The notes beneath the pieces were generated by a model. It worked only from the letters and a program-made list of their open reading frames with translations, had not been told where the DNA came from and did not search any database. A DNA stretch of 64,000 bases, from NCBI RefSeq assembly GCF_000195635.1, contig NZ_GL882606.1, positions 62,001 to 126,000 on the forward strand. Reading direction: 5' to 3'. Both the position numbers and the translations under genes were made by a program. Shown here piece after piece: positions 27,763 through 37,981 of this stretch (within the stretch, counting starts at the first letter, position 1; every line of letters starts with the position of its first letter). The stretch comes from Bacteroides fluxus YIT 12057 (GTDB lineage: Bacteria > Bacteroidota > Bacteroidia > Bacteroidales > Bacteroidaceae).

Positions 27763-29931
27763 ATGAGAAGATTTTTATTTTTAGTATGTTTTATTGTAGT
27801 ATCCATGACTTCGTCGTATGCCCAGCGTGGGTTTGCTATTGTCGTTGACCCGAAAAGTTATAAAGAGGCTAAGTTGGAAATAGAGCAGTATGCAGCGGCG
27901 ATAGAAGCTGTTCAGGGGCTGAAGGTATATAAGGTAATTGATCGTTGGGGGGTACCCGACTCTATTCGGGCGGAATTGATCCGGCTGCACACGAAGAAAA
28001 GATACCCCATTGAGGGAGCTGTGTTTATCGGTGATATTCCGGTTGCCATGATCCGGGATGCACAACATCTGACGAGTGCTTTCAAAATGGATCAAAGGCG
28101 TGACCGCAAACAGTCGTCTGTACCATCAGACCGCTTTTATGATGATTTTGGGCTTCAGTTCACTTATTTGGATAAAGATGAAGATGCTCCTTGGTTCTAT
28201 TATTCTTTGTCGGCGGAGTCAGGGCAATATCTGCGTCCGGATATTTATACAGGAAGGATACGCCCGACTGATTGCAACGGAATCTCGCGTTATGATAAAC
28301 TTCGCGGCTATTTGAAGAAGGTGGTGGCTGAAAAGTTTGGCGGGAATGTACTCGACAATATGCTGTTCTTCGGGGGGCATGGGTATATTTCAGAATCCAT
28401 GGTGGCCCGTATGGATGAAAAGGAAGGACTGTATGAACACTTCCCCTGGTTGAGGCGACAGAAAAACGGTATCGGCTTTATAGACCATACGCAGGAGGAT
28501 GTGATAAAGTTTCGTTTGATGAACGAACTGATGCGTCCGGAACTAGACTATGCTGTCCTGCACCACCACGGTTATTGGGATACTCAATATCTGAACAACA
28601 TTCCAAGACCGAAGAATCCGCTTCAGGCCAAGGAAATGATACAGAGCTACGGGCGTGCGCATATCCGTGCCGCCAGGGAGAAGGGGAAAAGCGTGGATAG
28701 CATGATGGTGAAGATGGAACGCCGTTTTGACATTCCGCATACATGGCTGGGAAATACATTTGAACCGGAAATATGCAGAAAGGATTCTGTTGAGGATGCT
28801 GATTTGGATTTGCATCTGGCGGATTTTGCGACCTATGATTTTAAACCGAATTGCCGTGTTGTCATGATTGATGCCTGTTTCTGCGGCTCGTTTCACAAGG
28901 AAGATTGTATTGCCAATGAATACATCTTCAGTGCGGGCAAGAACATAGCATGTATTGCCAATACAGTGAATGTTCTACAGGACAAGTGGAGTGACCGTTA
29001 TATGGGATTATTGGGACTGGGTATGTGTGTAGGGGATGTGGCGCGGTATTCCGGCTATCTTGAATCTCATGTAATCGGCGATCCTACATTTGCTTTTACT
29101 CCGGCAGTGAAAGGCGTAAATGTGAATAAGCTCTTGGCAGATGATGATGCTTCCGTTTGGAAAAAGTGGCTGCATAGGAGTGACTTGCCGGAATTGCAGT
29201 GTATGGCTATTGAGCAGATGAATAGGGAACGTCTGGTTTCATCGGCCGAATTGCTGGACATTTTTCGTACTTCACCCAACGCGATTGTACGCATACAGGC
29301 GCTCGTGTCTTTGTCGGAACTAAGGGACGATTATTTTATCGAAGCGATTAAGTTGGCTGTGGATGATAGCTATGAGATGGTCCAGCGTTTGGCTCTCCGT
29401 TTTTTGGGACAAAGCGGTGATGAGCGTCTGATTCCTTCACTTATAAAAATCTGTATATCCAACAATACATCCGAACGTTGTAATTTCAATGCACTGAATG
29501 CTTTGTCCTTCTATCCGGAAGATAAGTTGTTGGCTGAGTTTGACAAACAATTCAGCAGTGACGGTATCTGCTATATCAATAAAAAAGAAGTGGGAAATAC
29601 TATCCGGAAGGCAATCAAGTCAGCTTCTGAAAGATGGGTGGATGACACAATGTCCATTGTTGCCGATGATACGACCGACAAAGCACGTAGATCAAACATC
29701 CGTACCTTACGTAATTATTGTCCTCATTATTTGGTTCCGCATCTGCTTTCTTATGTGAAGGAATCCGGGCAACCTGAGATGCAGGTGATGTTGCTTGAGG
29801 CATTAGGATGGCATAGATATTCGTATACAGCGCCTCAGATTGCCGCTTGTGCCAAGGAGATGAGTGAGAATATGAACCTGCCTTTGGAAGTTCGTGAAGA
29901 GGCTTTGAAAACTTACAAGAGAGTAAAGTAG
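27763..29931 (+). CDS. Gingipain-like C25 cysteine protease with HEAT-like repeats
   Basis: A 722-residue secreted protein with signal peptide MRRFLFLVCFIVVSMTSSYAQ. The peptidase C25 fold spans about residues 25-440. A His in LHHHGYWDTQY (267-269) and a Cys in IDACFCGSFHKEDC (Cys 372 or 374) supply the expected catalytic pair. From about residue 480 there are helical repeats (IVRIQALVSLSELRDDYFIEA, VQRLALRFLGQSGDERLIPSL) like HEAT/PBS-lyase units. No type IX C-terminal sorting domain is obvious. ATG 27763 starts the signal peptide; an in-frame ATG at 27733 is possible. It closes the receptor operon and may process the ligand or its partners. Confidence 0.8.
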   Translation: MRRFLFLVCFIVVSMTSSYAQRGFAIVVDPKSYKEAKLEIEQYAAAIEAVQGLKVYKVIDRWGVPDSIRAELIRLHTKKRYPIEGAVFIGDIPVAMIRDAQHLTSAFKMDQRRDRKQSSVPSDRFYDDFGLQFTYLDKDEDAPWFYYSLSAESGQYLRPDIYTGRIRPTDCNGISRYDKLRGYLKKVVAEKFGGNVLDNMLFFGGHGYISESMVARMDEKEGLYEHFPWLRRQKNGIGFIDHTQEDVIKFRLMNELMRPELDYAVLHHHGYWDTQYLNNIPRPKNPLQAKEMIQSYGRAHIRAAREKGKSVDSMMVKMERRFDIPHTWLGNTFEPEICRKDSVEDADLDLHLADFATYDFKPNCRVVMIDACFCGSFHKEDCIANEYIFSAGKNIACIANTVNVLQDKWSDRYMGLLGLGMCVGDVARYSGYLESHVIGDPTFAFTPAVKGVNVNKLLADDDASVWKKWLHRSDLPELQCMAIEQMNRERLVSSAELLDIFRTSPNAIVRIQALVSLSELRDDYFIEAIKLAVDDSYEMVQRLALRFLGQSGDERLIPSLIKICISNNTSERCNFNALNALSFYPEDKLLAEFDKQFSSDGICYINKKEVGNTIRKAIKSASERWVDDTMSIVADDTTDKARRSNIRTLRNYCPHYLVPHLLSYVKESGQPEMQVMLLEALGWHRYSYTAPQIAACAKEMSENMNLPLEVREEALKTYKRVK

Positions 29932-29966
29932 CCGTTTCCGGTCGGGGGACAACTGGCATGTCGCAA

Positions 29967-30005
29967 AAAAAGCATTTGATCTTGAAATGGAATCAAATGC
30001 TTTTT
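29967..30005. terminator. Bidirectional terminator between the protease and malQ
   Basis: A 14-bp perfect stem (AAAAAGCATTTGAT with ATCAAATGCTTTTT) and an 11-base loop, with A-rich and T-rich flanks serving the converging genes. Confidence 0.88.
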
Positions 30006-30025
30006 CTGTATGCTCTTGCAGTTTT

Positions 30026-32716
30026 CTATCTGCCTGTCTGCTCAATCAATCCTTTTATTTTCTCATTCAGACTTTCTGCTTTCATCAATTGTTCTAACGT
30101 CAAGTGCATGCGATATCGCCAATAATGCCGCGGATTGGCAGGAATATTGATGCGTTCTTCTTGCACATTGGGGTTACGCCACTTTCCGTCCATTGACATC
30201 CAGTCCTGCAAAGAGAGGATACTGAGAATGGAATTACTGTATAAATGATTGCGTACCACTTCTTCACAAAGTTCGGGCGTAGCCACGGCTGGTGCGGTAC
30301 CGTAATGTCCCAGCATGGTATTGTAGTATCTCTGTGTCTGTTGGAAATCTTCTTCCCACCATCCACGGAGAGTGGACATGTCATGCGTGGAGATGGTACA
30401 TACGGAACGGTAAGGATACCAGTCCGGATGGCCGAATTCTTGGGATGGATCCTTCGGCATACGCTGTATTTCTAGAGATAGGATACGCAGATCGTTCATT
30501 ACCCATGCCACACAGTCGGGAATCATGCCTAAGTCTTCTCCACACACCAGCATGCGTGTAGATTGTGTGAGTTGGGGAAGCTTCTTCATGGCTTGTTCGC
30601 CCCAGAAATCATTATGGCGATGATAATAGTACTGGTCATACAGGCGGTTGAAAGCCGATTTTTCCCAATCGTTCAGAGCACGGTAAACGAAGTCGTGTTG
30701 CACACCGATACGCGGGTGATATTTATGGGAATCTGTGCGGTCGGGCACAAACAAAACATCACTGATCAGTGCATACAATCCGTCACGGATCCAAATGCTG
30801 TCTTCATCGGTCTTACCGGCAAAATAAGCTTCTACCTTGCGCTGGGTATCGAATTCCGGACGCATCCGATAGATTTCGTACGTATTGGTCGGTTCGATGA
30901 AAGTCTGTTTTACATAGTCGGTATGGGGACCGAACATCTGTCCGAGGAAATATTCATGGATGTAGGGCTTTAAGAATTCTTCACGGAATGCCAGTCCGTA
31001 GCTTTCTATTTCCTCACGTGTCATAGGCAATGCGGGCACAAATTGTCCCAACAGACCATGTACGGCGTTCATCGGTATCTCCCAGATGCGGAAGAAACCA
31101 AGGATATGGTCAATGCGATAGGCATCGAAGTATTCGGACATTTTACGGAAGCGCTTCATCCACCAAGCATATCCGTCTTGTTCCATAACATCCCAGTTGT
31201 AAGTGGGGAACCCCCAGTTTTGTCCGTTTACAGAAAAATCATCGGGTGGAGCACCGGCTTGCCCGTTCAGATTGAAATAGTAGGGTTCTGTCCAAGCTTC
31301 CACACTATTGCGGCTGATGCCGATAGGAATGTCACCTTTCAGTACCACCCCATTGGCACGGGCATGTTCAGTAGCTGCAAGCAGTTGCAGGTGCAGGTTG
31401 AACTGGATGTAATAATAGATGGCTATATGAGGATAATCAGCTGATTCCGGTTCACACAACTTTTCAATTTCTTTTACGTCGTAAGTGCTGTATTTAGGCC
31501 ATTCACGGAAATTCGGTGTTTTATAGGCATCCCGTAAATAGCTGAATACAGCGTATGGCTGTAACCATTCTTTATTGGTTTCATAAAATTCCTTGAAAGC
31601 TTTTGAGGACAGGACCTTTTCACCTTCCTGCTTGAAGATGAGATGGAAATATTCCCATTTCGTTTGGTTTACAGCTTCATAATCTACTGTAGGCAAGGCG
31701 TTCAGTTCTTTCTGGCGCTTGTTGAACGCTGTCATCAGGCTCTTGTCTTTTAAATTCCCCAATAGCCTTAAATCCGTGTACATCGGGTGGAAAGCGTAGA
31801 TGGAGATGCTGTTGTAGGGATAAGAGTCTGTCCATGTATGGGTCATTGTCGTGTCATTGATGGGCAGAATCTGTACGGCTTTTTGACGGGTGGCGACTGC
31901 CCAGTCAATCATACGCTTCAAGTCACCGAAATCGCCTACTCCGAAACTTTTCTCAGAGCGGAGGGAGAATACAGGAATGGCTACCCCGGCTCCTTTCCAG
32001 GACGGAAGGCTGAAATATACGTAGCGGTCACCAATTGCCAAGGTTTCGTTCGTATCTATTTGCGGATCGGCCATATAGCGGTTGGGGTTGTTTTCCCAAG
32101 CTACGGCACGGTGTTCTTTCTTGTTATAAAGTATGAATTTGTATTCCAGCGGGAAATTGATCCTGCCTGCATCCACTTCTATCTGCCATTCAGGGAAAGT
32201 GGCGTCACTCATCAGGACGGACTTGTCCGGATCCCAGTCACCCAATATTTTCTGGTTGCCGCAAATTGCCAGACAATGTTCGTTGTCGATGCAGGGCGCA
32301 TATGCTTTTATCAGCAGTCCTTTTTTGTGTCCTTTGGGGGCGGCACTGCGTTCACGGTGTGCCAACAAGGATTCTGTGAAAGCAGAAGAGTAGAAATATT
32401 GTTGTTCCGGCAAGTTCTTCCAACAATCTTCTATGCGATAGTTCTTCTTTGAAGAGCCTGTGACATAGAGCGTACGGGGAAGACTGTCCCATTCCGTACG
32501 TATGGATTTGCCATCGCGATAAATATAGTAACTGTACTGAATAACACCGTTCTCCGGTATCTGGATACCTACTTTGGCACTCCAGTGTATGCCATCGATT
32601 GTACTGAGAGCGATAGCTTTGTCGGATTCATTGTTGCCGAGTTCGGGAATGGAACCTAGAACTCTGACTTCTTCACCCCAACTGGTGCGATACTCGATAT
32701 TAAATGATAGTGTCAT
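30026..32716 (-). CDS. malQ: 4-alpha-glucanotransferase with two N-terminal CBM20-like domains
   Basis: An 896-residue GH77 amylomaltase of the plant DPE2 type. It transfers alpha-1,4-glucan segments, disproportionating maltose or malto-oligosaccharides in the cytosol. Two starch-binding CBM20-like domains (about residues 1-100 and 120-225, TSWGEEVRVLGSIPELG and LAICGNQKILGDWDPDKSV) precede the GH77 barrel. The barrel shows the nucleophile Asp in FDAYRIDHILGFF and the acid/base Glu in LVCGEDLGMIPDC. ATG 32716 begins the first CBM20; the longer frame lacks one. There is no signal peptide. A MalR-like palindrome lies upstream at 32822-32833. Confidence 0.93.
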   Translation of the reverse strand: MTLSFNIEYRTSWGEEVRVLGSIPELGNNESDKAIALSTIDGIHWSAKVGIQIPENGVIQYSYYIYRDGKSIRTEWDSLPRTLYVTGSSKKNYRIEDCWKNLPEQQYFYSSAFTESLLAHRERSAAPKGHKKGLLIKAYAPCIDNEHCLAICGNQKILGDWDPDKSVLMSDATFPEWQIEVDAGRINFPLEYKFILYNKKEHRAVAWENNPNRYMADPQIDTNETLAIGDRYVYFSLPSWKGAGVAIPVFSLRSEKSFGVGDFGDLKRMIDWAVATRQKAVQILPINDTTMTHTWTDSYPYNSISIYAFHPMYTDLRLLGNLKDKSLMTAFNKRQKELNALPTVDYEAVNQTKWEYFHLIFKQEGEKVLSSKAFKEFYETNKEWLQPYAVFSYLRDAYKTPNFREWPKYSTYDVKEIEKLCEPESADYPHIAIYYYIQFNLHLQLLAATEHARANGVVLKGDIPIGISRNSVEAWTEPYYFNLNGQAGAPPDDFSVNGQNWGFPTYNWDVMEQDGYAWWMKRFRKMSEYFDAYRIDHILGFFRIWEIPMNAVHGLLGQFVPALPMTREEIESYGLAFREEFLKPYIHEYFLGQMFGPHTDYVKQTFIEPTNTYEIYRMRPEFDTQRKVEAYFAGKTDEDSIWIRDGLYALISDVLFVPDRTDSHKYHPRIGVQHDFVYRALNDWEKSAFNRLYDQYYYHRHNDFWGEQAMKKLPQLTQSTRMLVCGEDLGMIPDCVAWVMNDLRILSLEIQRMPKDPSQEFGHPDWYPYRSVCTISTHDMSTLRGWWEEDFQQTQRYYNTMLGHYGTAPAVATPELCEEVVRNHLYSNSILSILSLQDWMSMDGKWRNPNVQEERINIPANPRHYWRYRMHLTLEQLMKAESLNEKIKGLIEQTGR

Positions 32717-32821
32717 ATATATTAGATTTATAAATAGCAATAGCTGCAATGATTATGCAAGTATAGAAATTATTCTTCATAATCATGCAGCTATTGTTAT
32801 TCAAGTCATTTAAAATCCTAT

Positions 32822-32833
32822 GCAAACGTTTGT
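32822..32833. promoter_or_regulatory. LacI-family-like palindromic operator candidate upstream of malQ
   Basis: GCAAACGTTTGT contains the 10-bp perfect palindrome CAAACGTTTG with a central CG, the form bound by LacI/MalR regulators in several phyla. It lies 107 bases before the malQ ATG. Regulation by such a protein is inferred. Confidence 0.35.
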
Positions 32834-32846
32834 GTTTGTTTGACCC

Positions 32847-35384
32847 TTATCCACAACGGGAGGCGCCACAGGTCTTGCAAATGAGGCAACCTTCTTGGTA
32901 AACCAAAGTTTCGTTGCCGCAGTTGGGGCATTTCTTGCCTTTGGCTTCCGTGCCGTCCTGAATGTATTTCTTTAAGGCACGTTCTACACCGTTTTTCCAG
33001 GTATTGATGTTTTCGCTATCCAATTGTAATGAACCGACCAATTTGATAACCTGTTCAATAGGCATGCGATAACGCAATACACCGGAAATCAGTTTAGCAT
33101 AGTTCCAATATTCTTTATTGAACTTTTCGGACAATCCTTCAATGGTGACTTTATAGCCGCGCTTGTTCTCGAACTGGAAGTCATAGCGTTTATTGCCATT
33201 TTCATCTATATTCTTGATGATATGGCCGGAGGTTACATTCTTTGGCAGAATGATACCTTCATCATCATCCAATACACCGGTGAAAATCTCATAAGGATGA
33301 TTGTCCAGTAAACCGACAAATGCCACCCATTTTTCTTTGTTGTTTTGAAAACGTACCACGTCTGCGTCCAATACTTTAGGACGAGTTTCGACAACCGTAG
33401 GCGGCTTGCATGGAGGAAGACCTTCTTTCTTGTCGCTCTTGGTGGAAATAAGCACGCCTGAGCGGGAACCGTCACGATAAACCGTACATCCTTTACAACC
33501 GGATTTCCATGCCTCTATATATAAGCGGTTGACTAAATCTTCATCTACATCATTCGGCAGATTGATGGTTACACTGATGGAGTGATCTACCCATTTCTGG
33601 ATGCGTCCCTGCATCTTGACTTTCATCAGCCAATCTACATCGTTGGAAGTTGCCTTATAATAAGGTGATTTCGCTACCATTGCATCAACCTCCTCTTGAG
33701 TATAGCGTTTGGCCGGGTTGTAGCCCTGTGCCTCCATCCAAGTTACAAACTTGGGATGGAAAACGATATATTCTTCGAATGCATCACCGGTTTCGTCTAT
33801 GAAATCAACGTGAACATTGGTGTCGTTCGGATTGACTTTGCGGCGGCGTTTATATACCGGTAAGAATACAGGCTCGATACCTGAGGTGGTTTGTGTCATC
33901 AAACTGGTAGTACCCGTCGGAGCTATGGTGAGGCAGGCGATATTGCGGCGGCCGAACTTTTTCATTTCTTCGTACAGTTCCGGATCAGCTTCACGCAGAC
34001 GGTTGATGAACGGGTTGTTTTTCTCGCGCTCGGTATCATAAATCTCGAATGCACCGCGTTCTTTCGCCATTTCTACTGAGGAACGATAAGCATTAAGGGC
34101 AACCGCTTTATGTACTCTTTCTGAAAATTCAGTAGCTTCTTCTGTCCCATATCGCAGCCCTAAAGCCGCAAGCATATCGCCTTCAGCTGTAATGCCGACA
34201 CCGGTACGACGTCCTTGGCCACTCTTTTTGTATATTTTCTGCCACAGGATGCGTTCTGTATGTTTCACGTCTTCACATTCCGGATCAGAATCGATTTTCT
34301 CCATGATGCGTTCAATCTTCTCTAATTCCAGGTCGATGATGTCATCCATGATACGCTGTGCCAGTGAAACGTGCTTTTCGAATAGTTCGAAATCAAAATA
34401 GGCATCCGGCTTGAATGGATTTACTACATAAGAGTATAAATTAATGGCAAGCAGGCGGCATGAATCATACGGACATAAAGGAATTTCACCGCAAGGATTG
34501 GTGGATACGGTACGATAACCCAAATCCGCATAGCAATCGGGCACGGACTCTCTTATGATAGTATCCCAGAAAAGTACACCGGGCTCTGCGGATTTCCATG
34601 CGTTATGCACAATTTTCTTCCATAAGGCGGAAGCGTCGATTTCTTTTTTGAAAACAGGGACCTCCGCATCAATCGGGTATTGTTGCGTGTATGGTTTGCC
34701 TTCAATGGCGGCCTGCATGAATGAGTCGGCAAGTTTCACGGATACATTGGCTCCGGTCACTTTCCCTTCCGTCATTTTGGCGTCAATGAATGCCTCGGAG
34801 TCCGGATGTTTGATGGAGACACTCAACATTAATGCTCCACGACGACCGTCTTGGGCTACTTCACGGGTTGAGTTTGAATAGCGTTCCATGAAAGGAACCA
34901 AACCTGTAGAAGTTAATGCGGAATTCTTTACCGGAGAACCTTTCGGGCGGATATGCGACAAGTCATGTCCCACGCCTCCACGGCGTTTCATCAGCTGTAC
35001 TTGTTCTTCATCTATTTTAAAGATGGCGCCGTAAGAATCAGCTTCACCATCTACTCCGATTACAAAACAATTGGATAAGGAGGCCACTTGATAGTTATTA
35101 CCGATTCCGGTCATCGGACTTCCTTGGGGAACAATGTATTTAAAGTGATCCAATAAATTGAAAAGTTCCTCCGAACTTAATCCGTTAGGGTACTTGGCTT
35201 CAATTCTTGCTACTTCATTGGCTATTCTCCAATGCATGTCTTCCGGAGACTTTTCGTAAATATTTCCGAAAGAATCTTTGACCGCATATTTGTTTACCCA
35301 AACTCTAGCGGCCAACTCGTCACCTTGGAAGTATCGTAAAGATTCTTCGTAGGCCTCTTCATAAGAATAAGTTTTTTTTTCCAC
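32847..35384 (-). CDS. nrdJ: Adenosylcobalamin-dependent (class II) ribonucleoside-diphosphate reductase
   Basis: An 845-residue class II ribonucleotide reductase, making deoxyribonucleotides with a B12-derived thiyl radical and needing no oxygen. The catalytic domain includes NCFVIGVDGEADSYGAIF, VSTNPCGEIPLCPYDSCRL with active-site cysteines and the loop LTIAPTGTTSLMTQTTSGIEP. The C-terminus has a TSCPD-type domain (RQNNKEKWVAF region) and a zinc-ribbon CPNCGNETLVYQEGCLICKTC. Length is normal. No cobalamin riboswitch is recognisable upstream. It is monocistronic, divergent from the nitroreductase. Confidence 0.95.
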   Translation of the reverse strand: MEKKTYSYEEAYEESLRYFQGDELAARVWVNKYAVKDSFGNIYEKSPEDMHWRIANEVARIEAKYPNGLSSEELFNLLDHFKYIVPQGSPMTGIGNNYQVASLSNCFVIGVDGEADSYGAIFKIDEEQVQLMKRRGGVGHDLSHIRPKGSPVKNSALTSTGLVPFMERYSNSTREVAQDGRRGALMLSVSIKHPDSEAFIDAKMTEGKVTGANVSVKLADSFMQAAIEGKPYTQQYPIDAEVPVFKKEIDASALWKKIVHNAWKSAEPGVLFWDTIIRESVPDCYADLGYRTVSTNPCGEIPLCPYDSCRLLAINLYSYVVNPFKPDAYFDFELFEKHVSLAQRIMDDIIDLELEKIERIMEKIDSDPECEDVKHTERILWQKIYKKSGQGRRTGVGITAEGDMLAALGLRYGTEEATEFSERVHKAVALNAYRSSVEMAKERGAFEIYDTEREKNNPFINRLREADPELYEEMKKFGRRNIACLTIAPTGTTSLMTQTTSGIEPVFLPVYKRRRKVNPNDTNVHVDFIDETGDAFEEYIVFHPKFVTWMEAQGYNPAKRYTQEEVDAMVAKSPYYKATSNDVDWLMKVKMQGRIQKWVDHSISVTINLPNDVDEDLVNRLYIEAWKSGCKGCTVYRDGSRSGVLISTKSDKKEGLPPCKPPTVVETRPKVLDADVVRFQNNKEKWVAFVGLLDNHPYEIFTGVLDDDEGIILPKNVTSGHIIKNIDENGNKRYDFQFENKRGYKVTIEGLSEKFNKEYWNYAKLISGVLRYRMPIEQVIKLVGSLQLDSENINTWKNGVERALKKYIQDGTEAKGKKCPNCGNETLVYQEGCLICKTCGASRCG

Positions 35385-35725
35385 GATGCTTTGTTTCTTA
35401 GATTTTGTTGCAAATAAGTATATTTGTAGAAGCTTTACTTACTGCTAACAAATGCTTTTGCAAATATGAGAATGTTTTTCAATCTGACAAAATAAAAATG
35501 AATGTTTTTATTAACCGATTGATAGTTTTCTGAATCTAAATGTTAATAATTTGATTTTTAATTAATTGGTTCTTTAAAGAGAGAGGCAAGTTCTCTAAAA
35601 AGGAAATTATAAACAATTTATGAGTATAGAAAGTTTGCTCTTTTTTAGAAAGTCTTCCAAACTTTTATCTTACCATAAAATGACACTCTGTGATTCTTTT
35701 TATATCTTTGCAAGAAAAAGAAAGA
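35385..35725. promoter_or_regulatory. Divergent promoter region between nrdJ and the nitroreductase
   Basis: This 341-base AT-rich stretch holds no gene. A plus-strand -7 box TATCTTTG at 35703-35710 serves the nitroreductase. Several TATTTG-like sequences on the minus strand near 35415 and 35463 could serve nrdJ. An NrdR-box pair is not evident. Confidence 0.45.
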
Positions 35726-36460
35726 ATGGAAAGTTTGAAACAAAGGAGAACAATACGGAAATATCAGCAAAAAGACATTTCTGCTGATTTGTTAAATGAT
35801 TTGCTTGAATCCTCTTTTCGTGCCTCTACGGTAGGGAATATGCAAGTTTATAGCGTAATTGTAACGCGTGATGCTGAGCGTAAAGCAAAGTTAGCCCCTG
35901 CTCATTTTAATCAACCCATGGTGCAAACGGCTCCGGTAGTGCTTACATTTTGTATTGATTTGCGTCGCTTTAGCAAATGGTGTGAGCAACGGAAAGCTGA
36001 ACCTGGTTATAATAATTTCGAGTGGTTTGTGACTGGTGCCGTAGATACCTTATTGGTGGCTCAGACTTTTTGTATAGCCGCTGAAGAAAAAGGATTGGGA
36101 ATTTGCTATCTGGGGACTACGACTTATAATCCTCGGATGATAGTTGAGGCTTTGGAGCTTCCGGAATTGGTGTTTCCTTTGACGACTGTAACTGTGGGAT
36201 GGCCTGCTGAGATGCCTGAACAGGTGGACCGTTTACCTATGGAAGCGATTGTGCACGACGAAACCTATCATGATTACACTCCGGAAGATATAAATAAGTA
36301 CTATGCTTATAAGGAGTCACTCCCGGAAAATAAGCAGTTTGTATCGGACAACAATAAAGAAACATTGGCTCAAGTCTTTACAGATGTACGCTATACGAAG
36401 AAGGACAGTGAAGCAATGTCTGAGAATCTCTGGAAAGTAATGAAGAAACAAGGGTTTTAA
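35726..36460 (+). CDS. Nitroreductase-family protein
   Basis: A 244-residue flavin-dependent oxidoreductase, likely cytosolic. The N-terminal MESLKQRRTIRKYQQKDI is the family FMN-phosphate-binding start. The central FVTGAVDTLLVAQTFCIAAEEKGLGICYLGTTTYNPRMI supplies the isoalloxazine contacts. The C-terminal third lacks homology clues. ATG 35726 is used because it falls just after the promoter; an upstream GTG at 35690 would lie before it. It resembles NfsA/NfrA-type NADPH nitro- and quinone reductases. The physiological substrate is unknown. Confidence 0.85.
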   Translation: MESLKQRRTIRKYQQKDISADLLNDLLESSFRASTVGNMQVYSVIVTRDAERKAKLAPAHFNQPMVQTAPVVLTFCIDLRRFSKWCEQRKAEPGYNNFEWFVTGAVDTLLVAQTFCIAAEEKGLGICYLGTTTYNPRMIVEALELPELVFPLTTVTVGWPAEMPEQVDRLPMEAIVHDETYHDYTPEDINKYYAYKESLPENKQFVSDNNKETLAQVFTDVRYTKKDSEAMSENLWKVMKKQGF

Positions 36461-36583
36461 AGATAGGCAAATAAAAGTATGATAGTCTTCTTTAGCCATA
36501 CTAAACTTGCTGAGGCGTTTTCTTTCTTAAGATAAAGGGAAGAGGAGCTCCGGCAAGTTTAGGATGACAGTATCTGTTTACAT

Positions 36584-37981
36584 TCAGTTACCTTTCTTTA
36601 ATGCAGCTTGAATTTCATCGAATTCCGCTCGGAATGCTTTATCCACTTCCTTCAGTTCCTTGATTGTTTTGCAGGCGTGAAGTACGGTTGCGTGGTCCTT
36701 ATGCCCGATTAACGTTCCGATTTTGGCTGTAGAGAAGTCCGTGTAGCTTTTGGCTAAAAACATGGCTATCTGTCGTGCCTGCACTACCTCGCGCTTTCTT
36801 GATTTGGTATGAATTGTAGCTGTCTCCAAACCGAAATGCTTGCATACGGTGTTGATGATGTCATCAACGGTAATTGCCTTGCTGTCGCTGTTGACAACTT
36901 TGCGAACAATACGTTGCGCTAATTCCAGGTCAATATCTTTATTGTAGATAGTGGAATGTGCCATGATGGAGATAACAATGCCTTCCAGGTCACGTACGCT
37001 GTCTCCTACATTCTCTGCGATGTAGTCGATTACTTCCGGTGGAAACTGTAAACCGTCACGATGTATCTTGTTGCGCAGGATATTCTTGCGAAGTTCTACT
37101 GTCGGTCTTTCCAACTCGGCCACCATTCCCCATTTGAAGCGTGTGATGAGACGTTCTTCCATCCCTTGTAATAATACGGGGGCACGGTCTGAGGTCAAGA
37201 TGAGTTGTTTGCCGTTCTGGTGCAAATGATTGAAGATATGGAAGAATGTGTTTTGTGTTTTGGTAACGCCTGCAAATTCTTGAATATCGTCGATGATTAA
37301 TATGTCAATGGTTTGGTAGAAGTTAATAAAGTCGTTGGTCGTGTTATTGCGTACAGAGTCGGTGTATTGAACCTGGAATAAGTGTGCAGATACATATAAT
37401 ACACGTTTTTCAGGATATAATTCCTTGATTTTGGTTCCTATGGCATTGGCAAGGTGAGTTTTGCCTACCCCCGAAGCGCCGTACAGGAATAGAGGGTTGA
37501 ATATCGTTTTGGCCGGATTTAAAGCGACGGCTTCTGCCACACTGCGCGATAGCTTATTACTGTATCCTTCAATGAATGTCTCGAAATTGTATTCCGGATT
37601 CAGATGCGGATCAAGTTCCGGAATTGGAATTTCTGGAATGGCTTTGGTGATAACCGGTTTTTGTGGGGCTATAATGGTGCGGTGTGTGGATTCCAAGTTT
37701 ATCGTTTTCTCCGGACGGGAACTTTTGTCCACCATTACATTATACATCAATTTAGTCCCCTCGCCAATGACTTTATAAAGAGTTTTGCGTAACAAATCTA
37801 CGAATTTGTCTTCCAAAAACTCATAGAAGAACTGGCTAGGCACTTGCACGACTAGCGTTTTGTCCTCATATTTTAAAGGAATGATGGGGAGAAACCATGT
37901 TTTATATGTCTGCTCCGGAACATTGTCTCTAATAATTTCAAGACAGCGATTCCACAGCCCGACATGATTTATTTCACTCAT
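36584..37981 (-). CDS. dnaA: Chromosomal replication initiator protein DnaA
   Basis: A 465-residue AAA+ initiator binding oriC DnaA boxes. Domain I is at the N-terminus ([24 protein letters not shown]). A Walker [16 protein letters not shown] lies near residues 168-182 and a Walker [11 protein letters not shown] near 230. The C-terminal domain IV ends with the DnaA signature [15 protein letters not shown]. Length and domain order are normal. Neighbours are a nitroreductase and an MlaD/amidase pair; no dnaN or recF is adjacent, as is usual in Bacteroidetes. Confidence 0.98.
   Translation of the reverse strand: MSEINHVGLWNRCLEIIRDNVPEQTYKTWFLPIIPLKYEDKTLVVQVPSQFFYEFLEDKFVDLLRKTLYKVIGEGTKLMYNVMVDKSSRPEKTINLESTHRTIIAPQKPVITKAIPEIPIPELDPHLNPEYNFETFIEGYSNKLSRSVAEAVALNPAKTIFNPLFLYGASGVGKTHLANAIGTKIKELYPEKRVLYVSAHLFQVQYTDSVRNNTTNDFINFYQTIDILIIDDIQEFAGVTKTQNTFFHIFNHLHQNGKQLILTSDRAPVLLQGMEERLITRFKWGMVAELERPTVELRKNILRNKIHRDGLQFPPEVIDYIAENVGDSVRDLEGIVISIMAHSTIYNKDIDLELAQRIVRKVVNSDSKAITVDDIINTVCKHFGLETATIHTKSRKREVVQARQIAMFLAKSYTDFSTAKIGTLIGHKDHATVLHACKTIKELKEVDKAFRAEFDEIQAALKKGN

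Noticed and set aside
32845..32855. Perfect DnaA-box sequence TTATCCACA
   Set aside because: It is the coding sequence for the nrdJ C-terminus read on the other strand, and no second box is near. It does not support an origin.
35385..35725. Cobalamin riboswitch before nrdJ
   Set aside because: No B12-box-like conserved element or suitable structure was visible.
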